DNA of 21,048 bases from Alectryocaccomicrobium faecavium (GTDB lineage Bacteria; Bacillota; Clostridia; Christensenellales; Aristaeellaceae), in NCBI GenBank assembly GCA_018713425.1, contig DVOT01000084.1, forward strand, positions 1-21,048, in the 5' to 3' direction. Positions 14,040-21,048 of the stretch are shown piece after piece. Every line of letters starts with the position of its first letter. Within the stretch, counting starts at the first letter, position 1. Position numbers and translations under genes: made by a program. The notes beneath the pieces were generated by a model that worked only from the letters and a program-made list of their open reading frames with translations, was not told the DNA's origin and searched no databases.

Positions 14040-14068
14040 AGTGTAACACATTTTGCCGGGCTTGGCAA
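14040..14068 (-). promoter_or_regulatory. Sigma-A promoter for fhs
   Basis: On the minus strand a -35 TTGCCA (14068-14063) and a -10 TACACT (14045-14040) are spaced by 17 bp. Transcription would start near 14033, about 18 nt before the start codon, which leaves only the ribosome binding site in the leader. Confidence 0.6.
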
Positions 14069-14184
14069 CAGGTTGCGCGGCGAACGGGCAAACTTCCAGC
14101 GGCAAATGGGCCATATAAGCCGCGGTTTGCGCCAATTTTACGCGGAGGGAGGAAGGATTTTTTGCCCAAAACTGGAACATGGGT

Positions 14185-14213
14185 GCGGCGCGCCGCGTCT
14201 AAAGGGTAGCTAC
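14185..14213. repeat. Two short perfect palindromes upstream of the secreted repeat protein
   Basis: GCGGCGCGCCGC (14185-14196) and GTAGCTAC (14206-14213) lie just before the ribosome binding site of the gene at 14236. I found no convincing sigma-A promoter for that gene in 14069-14235, so these symmetric sites may mark its control region, but GC-rich palindromes of this length can arise by chance. Confidence 0.35.
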
Positions 14214-14235
14214 GCTTAGGAAAGGGGCGAAAAAT

Positions 14236-16485
14236 ATGCGAAGAAAATTTTGGACGCTGTTGTGCGCGGGTATGCTGTTGGTCAACGGCGCGTGCGCGGA
14301 TATGGCGGCGCAAACGGACGCGGGCGAGGTATACATTGGGGAAAACAACCAACTGACCTTGGACGGCGCCGTAGCGCCGCTGGAAACCGCGCTGGCCACG
14401 CAGGTGCTGGGGGCCAGCGGCAACATAGCGTATTATCTGTTGCTCGGGGAAGCGCTGGCCGATGGCACGCCTACGTACACGCTGATGCAAATGGATGTGA
14501 GCGCGCCGGAAGCGACCGTCGTGGCGGAAAACGTGCTGTTTGCGGTTTTTCAGCCCGGGGAAAATGGCGTGTTCTATGTGACGGAGGCGCAGCCCACGCA
14601 AATCCAGGCGGTTCCCACTACGCTGGCGGGGCATTCGGTGGATGTGGCGGTGGAGCGCTTGCAGGCTTCGCAGGAAGGCCTGGTGGTGACTGCCGGCGGA
14701 ACCGATTCGCTCTATCTGCCGGGCATCGGCATGCTCAGCGTGCCGGAAACGGAGCAGGGCATGACGTATACGCTGTGCGGCGATGGCTTTGAAATCCTCG
14801 AAAGCCCGGATGGCATGTTGCTCGTCCGCCACGCGGGCGAAAGCGATGTGAGGCTTCTGGCGCAGCAGGCGGTTGCCCTGGCCTATGACGAAGCCGCGGA
14901 CATGCTCTATTACGTGACGCAGCAGGAAAGCGTCTACATGCTCTACCAATACGATCCCATTTTGCGCATGGCCACGGAACAAGGCCCGTTTTTGGCGATT
15001 TCTTCGGAGCGCATGCTGGCCCATGACGGCGTGATGTATTGGATTGGGCAGGATGGCGTGCTGAAATCGTACACCGTGGCCACCAAGCAGCAGGAGCAAG
15101 TCGCCTCCCTGGCGGCATACGATTTGGCGCAGCCTTCGCTGGCATACGCGGCGGGCAATGTGCTGGTATATGATGAAGAGATGGGCGTGCGCCTGTTTGT
15201 GACGGCGGTGGCGGTGGAAGAAACGGCCGCGCCGCCCGCAACGCCCGCCAGCGCGGAAGAATATACCCAGCTATCCCGGGGCGACGAAGGGGCGGCGGTG
15301 ATGCGCCTGCAACAGAGGCTGATCGATTTGAAGTATCTGGTGGATGAGGCGGACGGGATTTATGGCCCGCTCACCGAAGAAGCCGTGGAGCTCTTGCAGG
15401 GCGATTTGGGCATGCAGGAAGACGGCGTGGCCAGCGTGGAATTCCAGAAGAAAATTTTTACCACTTCGATTCCCGCGCTCAACCTGTACGATACGCTAGA
15501 AAACGGCGATCGGGGCACCAACGTGCGCAAGATGCAGCAGCGCCTGCGCGATAAGCAGTATCTGGCCGACGCGGCGGACGGCATCTTTGGCGCGCGCACG
15601 GAAGACGCGGTGAAGGCGTACCAGGCGCAAAACGGGTTCCGGGAAACCGGCGTGGCCGACGAAGCCATGCTCACGCACCTGTATTCCAGCGCCGCGCCCA
15701 CTTGCAACACCTATATCGAACTGCGCGACGGCGATTCCGGTACGATGGTGAAAAAGCTCAACGCGCGCCTGCGCGAACTCTATTACACCTCGGCCAGCGC
15801 CTCGAGCAATTACAATAGCGATACCGTGGCGGCGGTGAAGCGCTTCCAGCGGCAACTGGGCGTGAGCGAAACGGGCGTGGCCACGGCGGAATTGCAACGC
15901 CAGCTCTATTCGGAATACGCGCCGCAGTACGAGGGCTACACCGACCACTTCGCCGGGGAAACCGACGAACGCATCCTCAGCGCGCAGCTCCAGCTTTCCT
16001 CGCTGGGTTATTTGCGCCCGGACGCGCTCACCGGCACGCTCGACGATTTGACCGCGCAGGCCATCCGCGATTTCCAATATGAAAACGGCTTGAGCGTGGA
16101 TGGAATCCTGGGGGCGAACACGCAGGCCGCGCTGTTCGCCAGCGGCGTATCTTCCGCGCCCTCCTTCCTCACCGACGCGCAGAAAAACACCATGCTGGGC
16201 TGCGTGCGCGCCATGCTGGCGGGCGATTGGTCGGATTACGACATCATCTCCCTGCTGCAGCAGCGCCTGATCAGCCTGAACTACCTTTCGAACAAGGTGA
16301 CGACCAGCGGGATTTACAACCGCCTGACCTATGAGGCGGTGAAGCGCCTGCAACTGGACCACGCTCTGGTGGACGTTTCGGTTTCCACCGCCAGCCTGGG
16401 CATTGCGGATGAAAAAGTGGTGGAAGCCCTGATGGGCCCGTCCACCACGCCCTACACGGGAACCCCCGCTTACTATTACAATTGA
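14236..16485 (+). CDS. Secreted protein with five peptidoglycan-binding-like repeats
   Basis: This protein has 749 residues. An N-terminal signal peptide (1-21) has a hydrophobic core and a likely signal peptidase I site after ACA; Cys20 does not sit in a proper lipobox. Residues 25-330 are rich in beta-type repeats (short LYLPGIG, MLYYVTQQ and VMYWIGQDG-like strands) and may form a propeller; no enzyme motif is seen. From about 346 come five PG_binding_1-like units, starting near residues 346, 421, 496, 571 and 665. Each has GD-x-G-x2-V-x2-LQ-x-RL-x-L-x-YL, then DGI[YF]G-x2-T and AV-x2-[FY]Q; the last two are degenerate. Binding to the cell wall outside the membrane is the likely role. AAAGGGG (14221-14227) precedes the ATG by about 8 bp. 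It is monocistronic, and its biological role is unknown. Confidence 0.85.
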   Translation: MRRKFWTLLCAGMLLVNGACADMAAQTDAGEVYIGENNQLTLDGAVAPLETALATQVLGASGNIAYYLLLGEALADGTPTYTLMQMDVSAPEATVVAENVLFAVFQPGENGVFYVTEAQPTQIQAVPTTLAGHSVDVAVERLQASQEGLVVTAGGTDSLYLPGIGMLSVPETEQGMTYTLCGDGFEILESPDGMLLVRHAGESDVRLLAQQAVALAYDEAADMLYYVTQQESVYMLYQYDPILRMATEQGPFLAISSERMLAHDGVMYWIGQDGVLKSYTVATKQQEQVASLAAYDLAQPSLAYAAGNVLVYDEEMGVRLFVTAVAVEETAAPPATPASAEEYTQLSRGDEGAAVMRLQQRLIDLKYLVDEADGIYGPLTEEAVELLQGDLGMQEDGVASVEFQKKIFTTSIPALNLYDTLENGDRGTNVRKMQQRLRDKQYLADAADGIFGARTEDAVKAYQAQNGFRETGVADEAMLTHLYSSAAPTCNTYIELRDGDSGTMVKKLNARLRELYYTSASASSNYNSDTVAAVKRFQRQLGVSETGVATAELQRQLYSEYAPQYEGYTDHFAGETDERILSAQLQLSSLGYLRPDALTGTLDDLTAQAIRDFQYENGLSVDGILGANTQAALFASGVSSAPSFLTDAQKNTMLGCVRAMLAGDWSDYDIISLLQQRLISLNYLSNKVTTSGIYNRLTYEAVKRLQLDHALVDVSVSTASLGIADEKVVEALMGPSTTPYTGTPAYYYN

Positions 16486-16500
16486 GAATGGACTACAGAA

Positions 16501-16548
16501 ATGGCCCCGGCCGCCAGGTTGATCACCCTGGGGCCGGGGCCATTTTTT
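16501..16548 (+). terminator. Intrinsic terminator after the repeat protein
   Basis: ATGGCCCCGGCC-G-CCAGG (16501-16518) pairs with CCTGGGGCCGGGGCCAT, ending at 16543, giving a 17-bp stem with one bulged G, followed by a T-run to 16548. On the other strand the following sequence is TTTCTG, so it may also stop the convergent met operon, less efficiently. Confidence 0.9.
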
Positions 16549-16568
16549 AGAAGTGCGAAGGGAATGCC

Positions 16569-17492
16569 TTATTCCGCCGCGGGCTCCTCGGTTTCGGCTT
16601 CGTCCGCCGCTTCATCCGCCGCTTCGGTCGCCTCGTCCGTGGCTTCGGTGGCTTCATCCGCCGCTTCCCAGGCCGGGAGATACACGCCCGCGTACACGGT
16701 ATCGAACAGGGCGCGCACTTCATCGGACTGATAGACTTCCGCGATGCGCTGGTAGACCGGATTGTCGATGTCATCGGCGCGCACGGCGATGTTGTTCACG
16801 ATGCCGTGCATGCTCTCGTCGTCAAAATCGAATTCTTCCACCAGCAGAGCCTGGTCGTTGGTGAGGCCCGCGTCCTTGGCGTGGGTGCCGTTCAGGAAAG
16901 CGATGGCGATGGCCGGATCCTTCATGGCCGTGGGGGTGAGGGCAGCCTCCATCTCCACGAACTCCAGGCCCAGCGGATTTTCCGCAATGTCCGCCACGGT
17001 GGCCAGTTCGGTGGAATCCTCGGAAAGGGTGATCAGGCCGGTGCTGGCCAGCATGCGCAGCGCGCGCGCCTCGTTCACCACGTCGTTCATGATGGCGATC
17101 TGGTCGCCTTCCTTCAGCTCGTCCAGCGAGGTGATCTTATCGGAATAGATGCACAGCGGGGCGATCAGCGTATCGCACAGGCCCACCAGGGTGACGCCGT
17201 AGGCTGCGCTGTTCTCCTCGTTCCAATTGTTCATGAAATCGTAGTGCTGGAAGGCGTTCATATCAATTTCGCCCTGCGCCAGCGCCTGGTTGGGGATGAT
17301 ATAGTCGCTGAACTTCACCAGTTCGATGATGATGCCTTCTTCGGCCAGCGTGGGGATGATCACCTGCTCCCACTGCTCGTTGTTTTCGCCCACGACGCCG
17401 ACTTTTACATGCACTTCCTCCGCCTCTTCAGCGAACGCCGCGCCGCACAGCAGCAGGGAAAGGGCGAGAACCCAGGCGAGAATCTTTTTCAT
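16569..17492 (-). CDS. metQ: Methionine ABC transporter substrate-binding protein (MetQ/NlpA family)
   Basis: This 307-residue protein is the extracellular binding component for L- and/or D-methionine delivered to MetNI. A signal peptide (1-21) ends in AFA before EEAEEVHVKVGVVGENNEQWEQV. Family blocks include FSDYIIPNQALAQGEIDMNAFQH (about 60-82), the IYSDKITSLDELKEG segment and IAIMNDVVNEARALRML. Most Gram-positive MetQ proteins are lipoproteins. Here the only early cysteine, Cys16, follows LLL rather than a [LVI]-[ASTVI]-[GAS] box, so lipid anchoring is doubtful. The C-terminus has an extra acidic tail of 32 residues (276-307) made of EAADEAT-like repeats, absent from typical MetQ. AAGGAGG precedes the ATG. 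It is third in the metN-metI-metQ operon. Confidence 0.92.
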   Translation of the reverse strand: MKKILAWVLALSLLLCGAAFAEEAEEVHVKVGVVGENNEQWEQVIIPTLAEEGIIIELVKFSDYIIPNQALAQGEIDMNAFQHYDFMNNWNEENSAAYGVTLVGLCDTLIAPLCIYSDKITSLDELKEGDQIAIMNDVVNEARALRMLASTGLITLSEDSTELATVADIAENPLGLEFVEMEAALTPTAMKDPAIAIAFLNGTHAKDAGLTNDQALLVEEFDFDDESMHGIVNNIAVRADDIDNPVYQRIAEVYQSDEVRALFDTVYAGVYLPAWEAADEATEATDEATEAADEAADEAETEEPAAE

Positions 17493-17519
17493 AACAATGG
17501 CCTCCTTGAGTGGAATCTA

Positions 17520-18197
17520 TTATTGCATCTTGCGCGTGAGCAGATTGCCAATGGATTGCACAATCGTGATCAGCACAAGAAGAATAATCACGGTGACGAT
17601 GGTCGCGTCGGTCTGGTAGCGCTGGAAACCGTAGCGGATGGCATAATCTCCCAAGCCGCCGCCGCCCACGCAGCCCGCCATGGCGGAGAGCGCGAACAGG
17701 TTCACGATGGTGATGGCCGCGCCGCGGATCATGCCGGGCAGGCCTTCGCGCAGGTACACGCGGCAGATGATGCCCACCGGGCTGCTGCCCATGGACTTCG
17801 CCGCCTCCACCGTGCCGGGATCGATTTCGCACAGCGCGGCGTGGATCTGGCGCGAAAAGAAGGGAACCGTGCCCACCACCAGCGGGAAAATGGCGCCTTT
17901 CGTGCCGATGGACGTGCCCACGATCAGGCGCGTGAGCGGCATCAACAGCGCGATCAAAATCACAAAGGGGATGGCGCGGAACACGTTGATGATTTTATCC
18001 AGGATGCCGAAAATCCAGCGGTTTTCCAGGATGTTGCCCGGCTGCGTCACCACTAGCACCACGCCGAACACGATGCCAAAGGCCGCGCTGATCAGCGCCG
18101 AAACGCCCACCATGGTGATGGTCTCCAGAAAACATTCCCACAACTCCGGCGCGGTCTTCACCACGTTGGGCATGATGGTTTGCAAAAATTCATACAC
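17520..18197 (-). CDS. metI: Methionine ABC transporter permease
   Basis: This 225-residue integral membrane protein forms the channel of the MetNI importer. It has about five hydrophobic segments and the permease coupling motif region EAAKSMGSSPVGIICRVYLREGLPG (about 134-158), which contacts MetN. The start is a GTG at 18197 that overlaps the metN stop by 8 bp (GTGTATGA), with GGTGGAGGT 8-9 bp upstream, indicating translational coupling to metN. The length is standard for MetI. metQ follows after 27 bp. Confidence 0.94.
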   Translation of the reverse strand: MYEFLQTIMPNVVKTAPELWECFLETITMVGVSALISAAFGIVFGVVLVVTQPGNILENRWIFGILDKIINVFRAIPFVILIALLMPLTRLIVGTSIGTKGAIFPLVVGTVPFFSRQIHAALCEIDPGTVEAAKSMGSSPVGIICRVYLREGLPGMIRGAAITIVNLFALSAMAGCVGGGGLGDYAIRYGFQRYQTDATIVTVIILLVLITIVQSIGNLLTRKMQ

Positions 18198-19224
18198 GGC
18201 GCAACACCTCCACCTGAACTTCGCTCTTTTCCGCCGCGAGCAGCGCCTTTTGCACCTGATCCACCGGGCCGCGGAAGATCACAATCAGCGTGCCCAGCGG
18301 CGTGGCTTGCAAAATATCGATGTTGCCAAACACGATGCTGATGTCGACGCCGTATTCGCGCGAAAGCGTGGAGACCAGCGCGTGCCCGGCCGAGCCGCCG
18401 TGGAATTCCATCTGCGCGATCACGTCCCCTGGCTTAAGGTTCAGCGAATCCGGCGCGGTGGCGAGCAATTCCTCGAAACGGGCGAGGTTGTTCGTGGTGC
18501 GAATGAACCGCTGGGTGAGCTCCGCCTTGGGCTGGGAGAACACGTCGTAAATCGCGCCCTCTTCCACCACGCGGCCCGCGTCCATCACCGCCAGGCGCGT
18601 GCAGATTTCCTTCACCACGGCGATTTCGTGCGTGATGAGCACGATGGTGATGCCCAGCTTGCGGTTCACATCGCGCAGCAGGCGCAAAATGTCCTGCGTG
18701 GTTTGCGGATCCAGCGCGCTGGTGGCCTCGTCGCACAAGAGCACTGTGGGATCGTTCGCCAGCGCGCGGGCGATGGCCACGCGCTGCTTTTGCCCGCCGG
18801 AAAGCTGCGACGGATAGGCCAGCGCCTTTTCCTCCAGGCCCACGAGCTTGAGCAGGTTCATCACTTTGTCGCGCCGTTCTTCTTTGGAGAGAGGGGAGCC
18901 GCGCAGGGGATAGGCCACGTTGGAATACACGGTGCGCGATTTCATCAGGTTGAAGTGCTGGAAAATCATGCCGATCTTGCGCCGCGCCTGGCGCAGTTCT
19001 TTGGGCGCGAGGGCGGTGAGCTCCTGGCCGTTCACAAAGATTCGCCCGGAGGTGGGCCGCTCCAACAGGTTGATTAGGCGGATCAGCGTGGATTTGCCCG
19101 CGCCGCTGTAGCCGATCACGCCGAAGATTTCCCCATCCTGGATCGTGAGGCTCACGCCGCGCACGGCGTCCACCTTGCGCGCGCCGCTTTCAAAGGTTTT
19201 ATAAGCATCCTCTATGACGATCAA
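18190..19224 (-). CDS. metN: Methionine ABC transporter ATP-binding protein
   Basis: This 344-residue cytoplasmic ATPase energises the MetNI importer. Motifs are Walker A GYSGAGKST (38-46), Q-loop around MIFQHFNLM, signature LSGGQKQR (141-148), Walker B VLLCDEATSALD (161-172) and a C-terminal NIL domain (about 265-344), which in E. coli MetN binds methionine and inhibits transport when the cell is replete. The start is a TTG at 19224, supported by GGGAGGG (complement of 19233-19239) at 8-bp spacing and by the lack of any ATG nearby; TTG starts usually lower translation. The leader is only about 35 nt, too short for a SAM riboswitch or T-box, so control may rest on the NIL domain or on an unseen repressor. 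Confidence 0.95.
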   Translation of the reverse strand: MIVIEDAYKTFESGARKVDAVRGVSLTIQDGEIFGVIGYSGAGKSTLIRLINLLERPTSGRIFVNGQELTALAPKELRQARRKIGMIFQHFNLMKSRTVYSNVAYPLRGSPLSKEERRDKVMNLLKLVGLEEKALAYPSQLSGGQKQRVAIARALANDPTVLLCDEATSALDPQTTQDILRLLRDVNRKLGITIVLITHEIAVVKEICTRLAVMDAGRVVEEGAIYDVFSQPKAELTQRFIRTTNNLARFEELLATAPDSLNLKPGDVIAQMEFHGGSAGHALVSTLSREYGVDISIVFGNIDILQATPLGTLIVIFRGPVDQVQKALLAAEKSEVQVEVLRRV

Positions 19225-19263
19225 TGCGCCGTCCCTCCCGGTTGATATTCGTCAATTTTATGT

Positions 19264-19292
19264 ATTGTATCATATTGCGCGCGTTTCTTCAA
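19264..19292 (-). promoter_or_regulatory. Sigma-A promoter of the metNIQ operon
   Basis: On the minus strand a -35 TTGAAG (19292-19287) and a -10 TACAAT (19269-19264) are spaced by 17 bp, with an extended TG upstream of the -10. It lies between the sensor-like gene that ends at 19305 and metN, so metNIQ is transcribed on its own. Confidence 0.8.
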
Positions 19293-19304
19293 TACGCATA
19301 ACGG

Positions 19305-21048
19305 TTAAATCGCAGGGGATTCGCGAAAGGGACGGATGGCGCGCAGGGTATTGAGCTTGATCTCATCCGGCAGAGAAGTCATGCGCAAAAGGGGCGCGGA
19401 AATGGTCATGGCGAGCCGCTCGACCAATAGGCGGCTCTTCATGTCCGTGATGCGGCGCAGGGTGAAATTCTCCTGGCAGAGAATTTCAAACGCGCTGGCC
19501 ACCTGCGCTTCGCTGCCGGAGAGCACGCCCGAAACGATTTGTTGCTCCAGAGCCGTGGGATAGAAGATGTCCTGCTCGCCGAAGATATCGTTGCTGATGT
19601 GCATCACCCGTTCGCGCGCGTCTTCCTCCGCGATTTCCATGGTCATCAACTGTTCGCGGTAAAAAATATCGGCGCACCCCAGCTCGGGAATCGCGTCCAG
19701 CGCCACGCAGGGCTTTTGCACCCCCTGCCGCGCGCAGGCGTTCCGCAGGGATAAGAGCCGCTCCTGCGCGTCCGTTTCGCAGATGTCGCCGCAGCGCACG
19801 AGGATCACCAGGCTGCGCCCATCCACGATGGAGCAGCTGAACGCCTCCGGGAAACGCGCCGTGATGCCGTTGGTCGCCCGCGCGCAATCCTCTGTGCTGG
19901 CAAAGAAAAAGGTCAGCAGGAAAAAGCTGTCGCGCGGCTTCATGCCCAGGCGTTCCATGCGCGCAACGATGGCGTCCGGATCCTCCGTGTGCGCGAAGAG
20001 CGCGTCCCTCATGTATTTTTTGGTTTCGCGGATCTGCCCCAGGCGTTTTTCGTGCAGCGCGTGATTGTCGCTGAGCAATTGTTCGATTTTCCCCGAAATC
20101 ACCGTCCAGTCATAGGCGCTGAGCACGCTCTGGGAAGCGCCAAAGAGCAAGCGCAAAATCCCGCTCAGCGGCCGGCTTTGCAAAAAGGTCATCAGCAGGG
20201 AAAGCGCCAGCGTGGAAAGAATGACGAAAACCAGCATGACCACAAAACTCATGCGCAGGCCCGCTCCCGCGCCTTCCGCCGCGGAATAGGGCTTGAGCAC
20301 GAGCAGGTGGACGCCGCAAAAGCTGTCCGCCACGCTATAAAGATATTGCCGGCCCGCGGCGTCCGTGGCGATCGCGCCCTTCTCGTCGAAAACCAGTTGC
20401 TGGTACATTTCCCCGTTGCCACTCATGCAGCGCCCCTCCGCGTCCAGCGCGATGATGCTGCCGGAATACTGCGGCATCAGCATTTCCAGCAGCGCGGCAA
20501 TGTCTACGGGAATCACCACGTATACTTCATAGGTGTCGCCCACAATCGCCGAAGCGCATAGCAGCTTGGAAGAAGCGTTGTCCAAAGAAGGATACAGGAT
20601 CCATTTTTGCGAATAGGGATGTTCCGCGTCGAACAGCGCGAAAAAACGTTCATCCCAGGCATAGCCGGGATGACGGTACTCATACCCCTCGGGAAACAAT
20701 TCCATCCGCAGGTATATCACATCTTTGGAAATGACAAAGCCCTCCTCTTTATGGTAAAACAGAATATCCTCGTACAGCGGGCTGCCCAAAGAGATTGTAT
20801 AAAGATTCCGGCGGGCATTGAGCACGGTGCAGGTATAGCGGGATTCCGCAATGGGATTGCGGCCATACACCAGGCTACTCATGTCCTCATTGCTCAAAAG
20901 CGCGCTCAGCACATTGCAGGAGTACGCGCGCGACTGCACGGTGGAAAATTGCCTGATTCGCGACATTGGCCGGGTGGAAAAGCAGACCGCCTGCGTGGAA
21001 ATCGCCATGAGCGCGCGCATCCGCGTTGCGCGCTGCACCCTGCACACC
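19305..21048 (-). CDS. Membrane sensor of AraC-regulator type lacking the HTH (5' end outside window)
   Basis: The frame is open to the window edge, so the N-terminus is missing; 580 residues are visible. Residues up to about 260 look like the extracellular sensory part of Cache-type sensor proteins. A transmembrane segment lies at about 266-289 (MSFVVMLVFVILSTLALSLL). After it come a helical linker with KIEQLLSDNHALHEKRLGQI, then a region resembling the degenerate cyclase-like middle domain of large AraC-family regulators from Clostridia and Paenibacillus (FLLTFFFAS, FSCSIVDGRSLVILV, DAIPELGCADIFYREQ). Relatives continue with two AraC helix-turn-helix motifs, but here the protein ends soon after LLVERLAMTISAPLL, and only 80 bp separate its stop from metN. 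It is either a truncated regulator or a sensor acting without DNA binding. Family assignment rests on general resemblance and is moderate. Confidence 0.6.
   Translation of the reverse strand, partial: VCRVQRATRMRALMAISTQAVCFSTRPMSRIRQFSTVQSRAYSCNVLSALLSNEDMSSLVYGRNPIAESRYTCTVLNARRNLYTISLGSPLYEDILFYHKEEGFVISKDVIYLRMELFPEGYEYRHPGYAWDERFFALFDAEHPYSQKWILYPSLDNASSKLLCASAIVGDTYEVYVVIPVDIAALLEMLMPQYSGSIIALDAEGRCMSGNGEMYQQLVFDEKGAIATDAAGRQYLYSVADSFCGVHLLVLKPYSAAEGAGAGLRMSFVVMLVFVILSTLALSLLMTFLQSRPLSGILRLLFGASQSVLSAYDWTVISGKIEQLLSDNHALHEKRLGQIRETKKYMRDALFAHTEDPDAIVARMERLGMKPRDSFFLLTFFFASTEDCARATNGITARFPEAFSCSIVDGRSLVILVRCGDICETDAQERLLSLRNACARQGVQKPCVALDAIPELGCADIFYREQLMTMEIAEEDARERVMHISNDIFGEQDIFYPTALEQQIVSGVLSGSEAQVASAFEILCQENFTLRRITDMKSRLLVERLAMTISAPLLRMTSLPDEIKLNTLRAIRPFRESPAI

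Noticed and set aside
14016..14180. N-terminal extension of fhs
   Set aside because: The upstream 55 codons lack similarity and contain the likely promoter; the ATG at 14015 has AAGGAGG.
14236..14300. Lipoprotein signal in the repeat protein (Cys20)
   Set aside because: The residues before it, N-G-A, do not fit the lipobox at -3; signal peptidase I cleavage after ACA is a better fit.
16806..19077. Two overlapping + strand open frames of 416 and 465 codons
   Set aside because: Both are antisense to the well-conserved metQ, metI and metN genes and show no recognisable domain.
19225..19304. SAM riboswitch or T-box before metN
   Set aside because: The leader from the predicted promoter is about 35 nt, too short for either.

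Overview
The window looks like a chromosomal segment of a GC-rich member of the Firmicutes, probably an uncultured Clostridia-type gut or anaerobe lineage. Supporting this are AGGAGG-type ribosome binding sites before nearly every gene, sigma-A promoters of the TTGACA/17 bp/TATACT kind, a class B sortase, formate-tetrahydrofolate ligase, a MetNIQ importer, and a PxpABC/YcsI cluster like that of Bacillus. The lineage is an inference from gene content; no rRNA or other marker is present.

Layout. Bases 1-340 hold no gene. They carry two copies of a multi-hairpin repeat with compensatory base changes, then a strong hairpin just before the first ribosome binding site. Next, on the + strand, are a UDP-glucuronate 4-epimerase and a UDP-glucose 6-dehydrogenase that overlap by 4 bp and together turn UDP-glucose into UDP-galacturonate. 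A class B sortase with its own promoter and terminator follows, then a lone XRE-type regulator with tandem helical repeats and palindromic candidate operators.

Convergent to that regulator is a five-gene minus-strand operon, transcribed pxpB > pxpC > ycsI (DUF1445) > pxpA > DUF4392 (9886 down to 5819). DUF1445 and DUF4392 are the two halves of the vertebrate D-glutamate cyclase, here as separate genes interleaved with the three 5-oxoprolinase subunits. The operon therefore reads as a possible D-glutamate > 5-oxoproline > glutamate route. This is the most interesting system in the window.

Divergent from it is a CNNM/CorC-type membrane protein followed by a zinc-ribbon/TPR-like protein of unknown function. 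The next gap holds the decayed end of an insertion sequence, with a nonsense-mutated and truncated transposase start. On the minus strand come formate-tetrahydrofolate ligase (fhs) and, divergent from it, a large secreted protein with five peptidoglycan-binding-like repeats. The right part is the metN-metI-metQ methionine importer operon on the minus strand, whose binding protein has no convincing lipobox and ends in an acidic repeat tail. Last is the 3' part of a membrane sensor of the AraC-regulator type that stops before any DNA-binding domain; its 5' end lies outside the window.

Genes are closely packed, most transcription units end in clear hairpins, and the only sign of mobile DNA is the insertion-sequence remnant, plus possibly the repeats at the left edge.
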